Notes under the pieces: generated by a model
Seen by the model: only the letters and a program-made list of their open reading frames with translations
Databases searched by the model: none
What the model was told of the DNA's origin: nothing
Shown: positions 1 through 8,587 of the stretch, one piece after another
How the letters are laid out: the number at the start of each line of letters is the position of its first letter
How positions within the stretch are numbered: the stretch's first letter is position 1
Assembly: GCA_951394405.1 (NCBI GenBank)
Contig: OX596340.1
Coordinates: 3,534,001 to 3,598,000 of the forward strand
Source: Coprinellus micaceus
Lineage: Eukaryota; Basidiomycota; Agaricomycetes; Agaricales; Psathyrellaceae
Reading direction: 5' to 3'
DNA length: 64,000 nucleotides
Position numbers and translations under genes: made by a program

Positions 1-1515
1 AAAAGAGTGAGAAGAATAACATGACGAAGGCGCGGAAATCGTACCTTGAGGCCTTTATCGAGGTCAACCATGTTCGCGTCACCAGTAAGAAACCGACGAA
101 AGCTGACCTCGCGGAAGCACTAAGACAATGGGTAAGTCGACGCTCAGCCATCTCCAGCAAGTGCTCACTTTATTCTAGAGGAGCACCAATAAAACCGTCG
201 ATGTAGCCAGCCCCGAGCCGCTTCCCTATCCCGTCTATAATTTCCCCCTCCCAGGCAGACGAGAAGTCGTCTTGAACGCTGTTGTCTTATCGGAGGTCGT
301 GAAGGATATCAGAAGGACCTCCCTACCGAGTTGGCTTTCCGCCCCGTCGCAGAACATAGGGACGAAGAAGCAGGGCAAGCTGTCTGCGGACCAATGGCGA
401 ACGATTTGCACGGTCAGCCTTGTCATCACCCTGATAAGGCTGTGGGGCGGTGGTGGGGAGTTTTCCATGCCGAAACGGTGGCTGGATAACTTTCTCCAGC
501 TTGTCACAATCATTCGCTTCGCAACAAGGCGATCGGTGTCTCCCGAGTCCATCGCCATAGTTGAGGAGCATCTTGGCGTATATCTCAACGGCCTCGTCGA
601 GTTATTTGGCGCCGACGTCTTGACCCTGAATCACCACCTGTCCCTTCACCTCCCCGACTTCCTCCATCGGCTGGGGCCCGTTCATGGGTGGTGGACCTTC
701 GCGTTTGAACGATATAACGGAATCATTCAACGCTTCAACACGAACAACAAGTTCGGTAAGCTGGGATAGCGACGCCCATGGTCAATGGACTGACCATAAT
801 TTCAGGGGAACTGGAGTCGACATTTATGCGGACGTTCTGTCGAGGGGGGAATCTACGTTCGATGATGGCCGAGCTTCCGGGGAGCGATGTGGACGACGAG
901 CTGAATGGCCTCTTGCATACGCTAAAGGCGGGATTCGACCAGGCTTTCTCCACGCAGTTCCGAGGCACCCTCAAGGCTGATCTGCTTGTGTTGGGCACGG
1001 ATGGGAAGGTAGAGTCTCAGAGCTGCTGGGTTGTCGATGAAGAAGAGCACTTGCTTCCTCCCGCCGTGTATGACGCACTGTCGTCGCGAATTGAGGCCGA
1101 ATCAGCACACGCGATTCATAACAGACGATGCCAGCTATCCAAAAGGTTCAAGGTGCGGGGCCTTGACTTCACGGCGAAGAAAGAATCCAAGGGGAACGCC
1201 CAAATCCTGTTTCGGACGAAGTCGAGTGAGGGTGCGACGGTGAACGCGGCGGGGCAGATCGATACGATTTTCCGGCACAAATATCGCGAGCCAGTCTCCG
1301 GCACAGAAGTCGTCCAAACGTATTTTGCGGTCAAGAGGTACCTCGAGCTCAACGAAGAGGACGCTTCAAAAGACCCGTATCGACGATATCCTCGCTTGGA
1401 CGTTCGACTCTGCTACAACAAGTTTGAGGATGAGCCCTATGTCATCACCAAGGATGAGATTGTTGCCCACCTCGCGACCTGTCCTGTGCATTTGGGCGAA
1501 ACGTACTTCATGATG
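1..1515 (+). pseudogene. Plavaka/CACTA-type transposase, 3' part, cut by a retrotransposon
   Basis: The frame is open from the left edge, so the gene starts outside the window. Exons join in frame across two short introns (132-178 and 756-805, both gtaag...ag). The joined protein carries the block GPVHGWWTFAFERYNG followed by NTNNKFG and ELESTFMRTFCRGGNL, which I recognise from the C-terminal part of Plavaka/Tnp2-like (CACTA superfamily) transposases of Agaricomycetes; the DDE catalytic core would lie upstream of the window. At 1516 a copia LTR interrupts the frame, and a hybrid frame stops inside the LTR at 1735-1737. The true end of the gene resumes beyond the retrotransposon at 7729. Apart from the insertion I see no stop or frameshift, so the gene was probably intact when it was hit. 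The superfamily call is by motif only. Confidence 0.75.
1511..1515. repeat. Target-site duplication TGATG (left copy)
   Basis: TGATG immediately precedes the 5' LTR; the same five bases follow the 3' LTR at 7724-7728. Removing the element and one copy restores the transposase frame. Confidence 0.95.
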
Positions 1516-1898
1516 TGTTGGAAGACAATGCTCATGTCAACTCTATCTCTACAAAGAATACCTCTATTTCGAACGTTTTACTTATCTTCTATTGTTCTAC
1601 AGAGAACAACAAGCACCTTGTATTATTCCCATTATACTCGCACTTATTGTTCTCTTATCTCCACCTTATCTCCATTCACTGCTATTGTTCTCTACTTATG
1701 GAACGTCTATTGTTCTTTCCTATTGTTCCGCATATAGGTTATCTATTGTTCTCCACAGTATATAGTCCACACTGTAAGTGGGTGAGTCCCCATCGAACTC
1801 TCCCCACTTACAGGTGCGTATCTTGTATACCCTACTTACTTCCAATCTAACATCGAACTCTCCCCACTTACAGTGGGTCATACTTGCATCGTTCTACA
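1516..1898 (+). repeat. 5' LTR of the copia element
   Basis: 383 bp, starting TGTTGG and ending TCTACA. It is AT-rich with many TATTGTTC repeats. It contains CTGTAAGTGGG followed by two copies of CATCGAACTCTCCCCACTTA, so that a stem (CTGTAAGTGGG/CCCACTTACAG) can form. Confidence 0.96.
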
Positions 1899-1899
1899 A

Positions 1900-1910
1900 G
1901 TTATGAGCCC
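1900..1910 (+). other. Primer-binding site, half-tRNA type
   Basis: GTTATGAGCCC starts two bases after the 5' LTR. It is complementary to the anticodon arm of initiator tRNA-Met (GGGCUCAUAAC), not to a tRNA 3' end. This is the internal 'half-tRNA' priming mode known from Drosophila copia. The match to the host tRNA is from general knowledge of the conserved initiator tRNA. Confidence 0.75.
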
Positions 1911-2486
1911 CGGGCTCCTCTGATCACGCCACCCGTTATCAGACACCGCGGTAACCGCTCCACTGCCCCTCGATCGCCCATAGCCTACGGCCTCTTCTCG
2001 TGTGATATCTCCACCTGAAGCCTATCTCCCTTCACATTCTCACTATCTTCACTTTCGCTATTTACGTTTCGCTACTTACATTCCACTACCCCTCCTGATA
2101 CTCAGGAGTACATATCAACTTCCATTACCACCTTCTACCCCGCGGCAAGCGTTCCCACTACGGGAAAGAAGCTATCAGGAAGTCCACAGACGCTTACCGT
2201 CTGCAGAATTAGAGTAGTGATCCTTCTTTGAGAGGCCTGATTCGGTTGGACTGGGGAAACGACGCAACGGTAGCGCTCCCTCCATCCAAACGCTTTCAGT
2301 AACCGGTACTCAAAGTGACAGCGGGGTTCCCTCTGCGGATCTTAGTGTAAAACTTCAACTCCTTTTTAGGATATCTACATATTGGTCCGTTTTACCTACA
2401 AAATCACGGGCACTTTACCTATCACCTATCACTTATCGTTTCGTACCTATCATTTTATCCTCTCCCATTCTTTATCACCTACCATC

Positions 2487-5400
2487 ATGGACTCTACCAC
2501 TACGTCCTCGCCCATCATGCTCACGGCCTACACTGTGCAGCAGTGGAAGTTCACTGTCGAGAACAAGGCCTTCGACCTCAACGCCTACGGCATCCTCACT
2601 GGGGAAGAGAAAAAACCTGGGAGCAATGCCGACGACAAGGTCAAGTCCGACTATGCCAGTCGCCGCTCCAAGCTCATCGGCTACGTCCGGTCTACTCTCG
2701 ACCACTCCCAACTCGAGACCGTTCTCTCTGGCATCCAAGTCACCGACATCGCTGCTATCTGGGAGAAGCTCTTGGAAACCTACCAGCCCAAGACTTCCGG
2801 CTCTCGCATCAGTGTCCTTCAGGAGATGATGGCACTCCGAATGAGGTCCTCGGGTTTCGAGAAGGAGACCTACTCCGACTTCGGATCGCGTTGCATGGCA
2901 CACGCCTCACGTCTCACTGCGCTCCTCCCGCAAGGAGCAGAATACCTTCCAGAGACAACACAGACCGTCACCATCTCCTCCCAAACGACATCGGACGGAG
3001 CAACAACGACGATTCAATCCACCAGTCGGGGAGCACATGAACTCCTTACGCCCTCTGCTTTCGAGGAAGGATACACGGCTGCTCATCTCGCGCGCGATCT
3101 TGCAATCAGCATGATCCCCATTGGTCTTGGCAAGAATGACACCATCCTCCGCAATACGCTCAACCACATCTCCACTGGGGACGACAATCCCCTTGAAGTC
3201 CTCGATCACCTTCGCAAGGCCGACTCCCTCGCTCGCAACACTCAGCTTGCTGAGGGGACGTCCGCCGCTCTTCAGGTAGCCACAGCTGCCCCGAAGAAGA
3301 AGGCGAAGTACAGGTGCAAGGTCCACGGTTGGCAGAACACGCATGAGGACAAGGACTGCCGCGTCCAGAACTCCCAGAAGGCCAAGATCGCGGAGACACC
3401 TACCACAGCAGCGACTGCTGAGGAGAGCGTCATGATGGCCAGTGTTGCCCACATCGCAAGTCCCCTTATCCGTCGAGCTCGTAACAACCCCACTAATACT
3501 TCCTGGAACCCAGACTCAGGTGCAACCTCACATATGACACCCAATCGCAAGTGGATCCGTAACATGGTTGCGGTGAAAATTGCTGTGTCTCTCGCCAACA
3601 ACGAGATCGTCTGGGCTACAGGAAAGGGGGAAGTACGTTTCACGCCTCGTATATACGGAAAAGTTGGCCAAACTGTGATATTCAACGATGTACTATATGT
3701 TCCCGCACTTCGCAATAACCTATTCTCAATCCTCTCCGTTGTTAAGAAGAGCAAAATGCGCGTCGTAATTGAAGGAGACTCGCTTGACTTCTTCAAGAAT
3801 GGCGAGCTACTCCTAACAGCTACCATCAACGGAACTGTTGGCTCTCTCAATGGGACAACGCTCGAAAACACGGAAACGGAGGCAGCCTACATCTCCAAGA
3901 TCGAGAAGGAACTATTACATCAGAGGTTAGGGCACATTGGGAAGGACCGTCTGGAGACACTTATGCGCCAAGACTTAGCCACTGGCATCCTGGTGAAGGA
4001 GGGCACGGAACTCAATGACACCTGCGAACACTGCATTGCAGGCAAGCAACATCGGGATCCATTCCCAAAGCTATCAGCGAATCGCTCAACAGAGCTCCTT
4101 GGACGGATTCACTCGGACCTCCATGGACCCCTCGCTGTACAGACACCAATCGGCTATCGATACTGGATCACATTCATTGATGACCACTCACGGTTCAAGG
4201 AGGTCGCCCTCCTGAAACACAAGAGTGACGCATTCCAAGCCTTCAAAGACTTTGTTGCCAAGAGTGAGCGAAAGCTCGGCACAAAGGTCAAGGAACTTCG
4301 TGATGATAAAGGGGGGGAATACATGGGGAACGACTTCATTCAATGGTGCAAGGGACTTGGTATCGCACGGCAACACACAGTTAAAGCCACACCTCAACAG
4401 AACGGTGTCAGCGAACGACTCAATCGCACACTAACTGAAGGGGTCATTGCCATGCTCAACCAAGCACGCCTTCCCATGATGTTCTGGGGTGCAGCTGTAC
4501 TCTATTACACAGACATCCTGAATGCAACCCCATCCTCCACATTATCGAATACTACCTCCTATGAAGTCTGGCATAAAGCAAAGCCCGATCTGTCCATGCA
4601 CCGAGTATTTGGCTGCCGCGTATACGTCCATGTATCGCGCAAGGACCGCAAGAACCTCCAGTCACACACGGAGCCTTGTGTCTTTATCGGCTTTGAACCA
4701 GGCTACAAAGGCTGGAAATGCTACAATCCAGTAACGAAGAAGATCACCATATCCCGGGATGTTATCTTCGCTGAAGGCACCTTCCCTGGTCTCTCGACCG
4801 TAGGGAACGAACAGGCATACACGCCTATAGGCATTAGGGACATCTGGCCAGACGCCAATCTCGAACCGGAGAATCCACCTCTTGCACCACCTCATGCTCC
4901 CATCGCGCCACCACCGCCTCCCCATGACCATCCAGATGATGGATCAGACGAGAGCGACAATGATGACGATGGAGACCAAGCAGCACCTCGGACTCCTGAG
5001 CGACCTCCTAAAACTGAGCCTAAGACGCCAGCCACACAGCAACCGTCTGTCCATCCGTCAATTCCACCTACTCCTACGAAACGGGATCCCTCATCTACTC
5101 CCTCAACGAAACAGCTGCTACCAATACCTGCCTTGTTCCCAGGGCTCCCTGCACCAGCTGAGGATGGACCCATGTTCCCAGAACTACCTCCTCCAGCACC
5201 AGTCGCACCTCCAGCACCTGCCCAGAAACGCACCCGGCCACCTCCCCCTCCCCCTCGCGAATCAATCCCTCGCAAGGCGAAAGTTCCGAAAGCTCCACCG
5301 CTAGTAGCACAAAGCTCCCGGCCCGTACGGAAAACGGCAACGACCGTCAAGGACTACCAACTCGCGAGTGGAAAAGGGAGACGCGGTACAATTCCAGTGG

Positions 5401-7313
5401 CCAGGCGTGAAGGGGGTGAACAGGTAGCAGATCGAGGGGGTGCACAGAGAAACAATCAGCTACCCGAAACAGAGGATGAGGATGACGATGAAGATGACGA
5501 TGAAGATGACGAACCTGTACAACCCATTGCAGCTGAGGACTTTGACCTTGACGACGAACCTGTAGACATGGAAGATGCACTACGTGCCACCAGTATACTT
5601 GATTCTCTCATCAGTCTATACCACGTCCCCCTGGAAGAGACCCTGACTCTTGACCAAGGCATGGAAATGGCATTCTACATGGCACAGGATAAAGCACTAG
5701 GAGCGGCTACACGCCGTCCAGGAGATGCGCCTCGGACACACTGGGAAGCCTTCGCAGGACCAGATGGCGAACACTGGCAGACTGCAGCACAGGTTGAGAT
5801 TGACGCTCTAACCACCAATGGCACTTGGGAACTAGTCGAACTACCAGAGGGACGAAAGGTTGTCGGATCACGATGGGTCTTCCTCATCAAACGAAAGGCA
5901 GATGGCACAATTGACCGCTACAAGGCTCGACTTGTCGCCAAGGGATACTCCCAAATGCCTGGAGTAGACTACGATCAGACATGGGCACCTGCATCTCGTC
6001 TCACATCAATTCGCGCGATCTTCGCCCAAGCCGCCATGGAAGGACACTTCATCGAGACCATTGACGTCGACAATGCCTACCTCAACGGAACAATCGAGGA
6101 GCAATACGAAGTCTACATGGAGCAAGCGCCAGGGTTTGAGATCAAGAATCCAGACGCAAAGGGACGGAGATGGGTGTGCCGGCTGAAGAAGGGTTTATAT
6201 GGCTTGAAACAGAGCGGACGACTATGGTACCAAAAGCTAGCATCAGAGCTTGAAGCAATCGGATTCACCCAAATAAAATCTGACCCGGCTATCTATGTCT
6301 GGGAGATGGATGGGACCCGCATTGTTGTACCAGTCTTCGTTGACGACATCACCATAACCTCGAAAAGCCAGGAGAAGATCCAATGGCTCAAGGACTCCCT
6401 TGCCAAGGTCTTCAAGATCAAGGATCTCGGACCCACCTCGTACCTGCTTGGAATCAAGGTTGACTACGACCGCGAGAACCGAGTCATGCGCCTATCCCAG
6501 ACTCAATACATCCTCGACATGCTTGCGCGATTCAAGATGGAGGACTGCTACCCAGTAGGAACTCCAATGGATCCAGGAAGCGGTGCTACTCTCACCAAGT
6601 ACATTCCAAACAAGGCTGACGACGAGATGATGAAGAACGTCCCATACATGAATGCCATCGGCGCCCTGATATACCTTATGATTGCGACACGCCCTGACAT
6701 TGCCTACGCTGTTGCCAAACTAGCCCAATACAACTCCAACCCCGGACCTATGCATTGGAAAGCAGTCAAGCACCTATTCCGTTACCTCAAGGGAACCAAA
6801 GATCTGAAGCTCACCTATCGTAACAATGGTAGCAAGATGTCTTCGGAACTCTTTCAAGCATACAGCGACGCAGATCATGCTGGGTGCCTTGACACGCGAC
6901 GATCCACATCTGGATTTGTCATTAAAATGGGATCAGGAGCAGTTAGTTGGTCGGCAAAGAAGCAATCGACGGTGGCAGACTCCTCAACAGAGGCAGAGTA
7001 CGTCTCTGCGTCGAGCGCTGGAAGGGACATCATCTGGATGCGCACACTCCTGAAGGAACTTGGTCACGACGTCTCTACTCCCTCACCACTCATGGTCGAC
7101 AATCAATCCGCACTCAAGGTTCTCCGGAACCCAGAACTCCATAGCCGAATGAAGCACATCGACATAAAGATGCATTGGATTCGGGATGCTATCAAGCGAG
7201 GCGACATTACTGTTCACTTTTTATCTACTACCGATATGATCGCCGATATATTTACTAAACCTTTACCCAAACCTGCCGTTGAACGTCATCGACTTGCTCT
7301 TGGACTCGAGTAA
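2487..7313 (+). CDS. Copia gag-pol polyprotein
   Basis: A single 1608-residue frame. I chose the ATG at 2487 (accatcATGg) over the in-frame 2382 start because of its better context and because the 35 extra residues look untranslated. Approximate order: gag-like helical region (1-260); an atypical zinc knuckle CKVHGWQNTHEDKDC (~275); aspartic protease DSGATSHM (~342); GAG-pre-integrase HxxxGH and CxxC pair (~475-510); integrase D (IHSDLHGP ~543), D (LRDDKGGEY ~606) and E (NGVSERLN ~641); a proline-rich, acidic linker (~780-1060); RVT_2 reverse transcriptase with the metal-binding FVDDI (~1285); RNase H with D (YSDADHAG), E (SSTEAEY) and D (MVDNQSA). All catalytic residues are present and no frameshift separates gag from pol, so a single primary product is expected. 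It makes the particle and the cDNA and integrates it; the host benefit is nil. Confidence 0.95.
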   Translation: MDSTTTSSPIMLTAYTVQQWKFTVENKAFDLNAYGILTGEEKKPGSNADDKVKSDYASRRSKLIGYVRSTLDHSQLETVLSGIQVTDIAAIWEKLLETYQPKTSGSRISVLQEMMALRMRSSGFEKETYSDFGSRCMAHASRLTALLPQGAEYLPETTQTVTISSQTTSDGATTTIQSTSRGAHELLTPSAFEEGYTAAHLARDLAISMIPIGLGKNDTILRNTLNHISTGDDNPLEVLDHLRKADSLARNTQLAEGTSAALQVATAAPKKKAKYRCKVHGWQNTHEDKDCRVQNSQKAKIAETPTTAATAEESVMMASVAHIASPLIRRARNNPTNTSWNPDSGATSHMTPNRKWIRNMVAVKIAVSLANNEIVWATGKGEVRFTPRIYGKVGQTVIFNDVLYVPALRNNLFSILSVVKKSKMRVVIEGDSLDFFKNGELLLTATINGTVGSLNGTTLENTETEAAYISKIEKELLHQRLGHIGKDRLETLMRQDLATGILVKEGTELNDTCEHCIAGKQHRDPFPKLSANRSTELLGRIHSDLHGPLAVQTPIGYRYWITFIDDHSRFKEVALLKHKSDAFQAFKDFVAKSERKLGTKVKELRDDKGGEYMGNDFIQWCKGLGIARQHTVKATPQQNGVSERLNRTLTEGVIAMLNQARLPMMFWGAAVLYYTDILNATPSSTLSNTTSYEVWHKAKPDLSMHRVFGCRVYVHVSRKDRKNLQSHTEPCVFIGFEPGYKGWKCYNPVTKKITISRDVIFAEGTFPGLSTVGNEQAYTPIGIRDIWPDANLEPENPPLAPPHAPIAPPPPPHDHPDDGSDESDNDDDGDQAAPRTPERPPKTEPKTPATQQPSVHPSIPPTPTKRDPSSTPSTKQLLPIPALFPGLPAPAEDGPMFPELPPPAPVAPPAPAQKRTRPPPPPPRESIPRKAKVPKAPPLVAQSSRPVRKTATTVKDYQLASGKGRRGTIPVARREGGEQVADRGGAQRNNQLPETEDEDDDEDDDEDDEPVQPIAAEDFDLDDEPVDMEDALRATSILDSLISLYHVPLEETLTLDQGMEMAFYMAQDKALGAATRRPGDAPRTHWEAFAGPDGEHWQTAAQVEIDALTTNGTWELVELPEGRKVVGSRWVFLIKRKADGTIDRYKARLVAKGYSQMPGVDYDQTWAPASRLTSIRAIFAQAAMEGHFIETIDVDNAYLNGTIEEQYEVYMEQAPGFEIKNPDAKGRRWVCRLKKGLYGLKQSGRLWYQKLASELEAIGFTQIKSDPAIYVWEMDGTRIVVPVFVDDITITSKSQEKIQWLKDSLAKVFKIKDLGPTSYLLGIKVDYDRENRVMRLSQTQYILDMLARFKMEDCYPVGTPMDPGSGATLTKYIPNKADDEMMKNVPYMNAIGALIYLMIATRPDIAYAVAKLAQYNSNPGPMHWKAVKHLFRYLKGTKDLKLTYRNNGSKMSSELFQAYSDADHAGCLDTRRSTSGFVIKMGSGAVSWSAKKQSTVADSSTEAEYVSASSAGRDIIWMRTLLKELGHDVSTPSPLMVDNQSALKVLRNPELHSRMKHIDIKMHWIRDAIKRGDITVHFLSTTDMIADIFTKPLPKPAVERHRLALGLE

Positions 7314-7330
7314 ATACAGAGACATTACAT

Positions 7331-7340
7331 TGAGGGGGTG
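7331..7340 (+). other. Polypurine tract
   Basis: TGAGGGGGTG directly before the 3' LTR is the expected plus-strand primer for reverse transcription. It is interrupted by one T. Confidence 0.7.
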
Positions 7341-7723
7341 TGTTGGAAGACAATGCTCATGTCAACTCTATCTCTACAAAGAATACCTCTATTTCGAACG
7401 TTTTACTTATCTTCTATTGTTCTACAGAGAACAACAAGCACCTTGTATTATTCCCATTATACTCGCACTTATTGTTCTCTTATCTCCACCTTATCTCCAT
7501 TCACTGCTATTGTTCTCTACTTATGGAACGTCTATTGTTCTTTCCTATTGTTCCGCATATAGGTTATCTATTGTTCTCCACAGTATATAGTCCACACTGT
7601 AAGTGGGTGAGTCCCCATCGAACTCTCCCCACTTACAGGTGCGTATCTTGTATACCCTACTTACTTCCAATCTAACATCGAACTCTCCCCACTTACAGTG
7701 GGTCATACTTGCATCGTTCTACA
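7341..7723 (+). repeat. 3' LTR of the copia element
   Basis: Same length as the 5' LTR, and I see no base difference on reading both; the shadow reading frames in the two LTRs translate identically. The left edge abuts the polypurine tract. Confidence 0.96.
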
Positions 7724-7801
7724 TGATGGTCCTGAACCTAGACAGGGTACGTGTAAGAAAAGATGTCTTTTGCATGTGGAACTGACCACCTGTAGGACTA
7801 A
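7724..7801 (+). pseudogene. Last codons of the interrupted transposase gene
   Basis: After the duplicated target TGATG (7724-7728) the frame left at 1515 continues as VLNLDR (7729-7746). It reaches an intron (7747-7795: gtacgt donor, ctgac branch, tgtag acceptor) and then a final GAC-TAA (7796-7801). The restored C-terminus LDRD-stop fits this transposase family. The retrotransposon therefore entered only six codons before the end of its exon, seven codons before the stop. Confidence 0.7.
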
Positions 7802-8099
7802 CCTTGGTGAATGGGCGACGATACACCGGCGAGGATGCTCAGGGCGCTACCGGAACTGCGCTCTCTATGAGCCTGTACTAGAAGGGTGAGAACAGTTTCG
7901 AGATGAGAAGCAATATACGCACTTGAGACCGCTGTGAAAGCGACTGATAGTCGATGTTGGAGACCGGTTTTCCTCCACCGGAGATACACAAGACGACGTC
8001 GTCAAGAGAGAGATAAGAGAGAGCGAGATAGCCAAGCAATTGTATAATAAAGAGATTAAGCATTGGAGGTAAACGCAATCCATGGAAGTGTCAGAACTC

Positions 8100-8559
8100 C
8101 CTTCTCTTTCGAATGTCGAATAGAGAAGGTTCAACTGCTTCGAATAAGTCGAATGCAGTTTGCTCTAGCCACAACGCTGGGAAGTCGACCAGCGACACCA
8201 GTGCTTCGAATTGAATCGAATGCAGATGCCGCGGCAGACACAGGCAGGATCGCTGTTTCGAATGTCGAATACAGCGACGACCCTGCACTGAGGTACGAGG
8301 AGGACATGGCATGAAGCTGACTGACTCCGATGCGCTGGCAATCCCGGACCCTTTACTGCGATGGCTGTGATTCGGCATGGGTTCGGCGGCGATTCTGAGT
8401 CACGGTGTGATTCAGCGATTCACACACACATGGGTCCTGTCAATGTGAGTGCTTTGATAACTTTTGACTCTTGACTCAGGCCTGCGTACTCGACATTCGA
8501 GACGCAGATATTGAGCTCTCTTCCATCGATCCTTGGATATTCGATTTTTCGAAATCCAA
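8100..8559. repeat. Cluster of six TTCGA/TCGAA hairpins with a conserved bulged T
   Basis: Six inverted repeats share one plan: a variable stem, YTCGA, a 3-6 nt loop, TCGAR, one unpaired T, then the matching stem. Plus-strand copies: 8100-8129, 8133-8160, 8202-8224 and 8250-8277 (stems CCTTCTCT/AGAGAAGG, AACTGC/GCAGTT, TGC/GCA, TCGCTGT/ACAGCGA). Minus-strand copies: 8482-8507 (CTGCGT/ACGCAG) and 8533-8559 (TTGGAT/ATCCAA). Core and bulge are constant while the stems differ and stay paired, which is covariation. The last two lie inside the reading frame of the next gene. Confidence 0.8.
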
Positions 8560-8587
8560 TCCTCTTCTCAATCCCTCGACACCTCAC

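Larger units (their letters stand above)
1516..7723 (+). mobile_element. Full-length Ty1/copia LTR retrotransposon
   Basis: The 6208-bp element has two 383-bp LTRs (TGTTGG...TCTACA) in which I see no difference. It is bounded by the 5-bp target duplication TGATG, has a primer-binding site and a polypurine tract, and carries one uninterrupted gag-pol frame in the copia order (protease, integrase, reverse transcriptase, RNase H). Identical LTRs and an open frame point to a very recent insertion and possible activity. It sits in the last large exon of a transposase gene. Confidence 0.96.
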
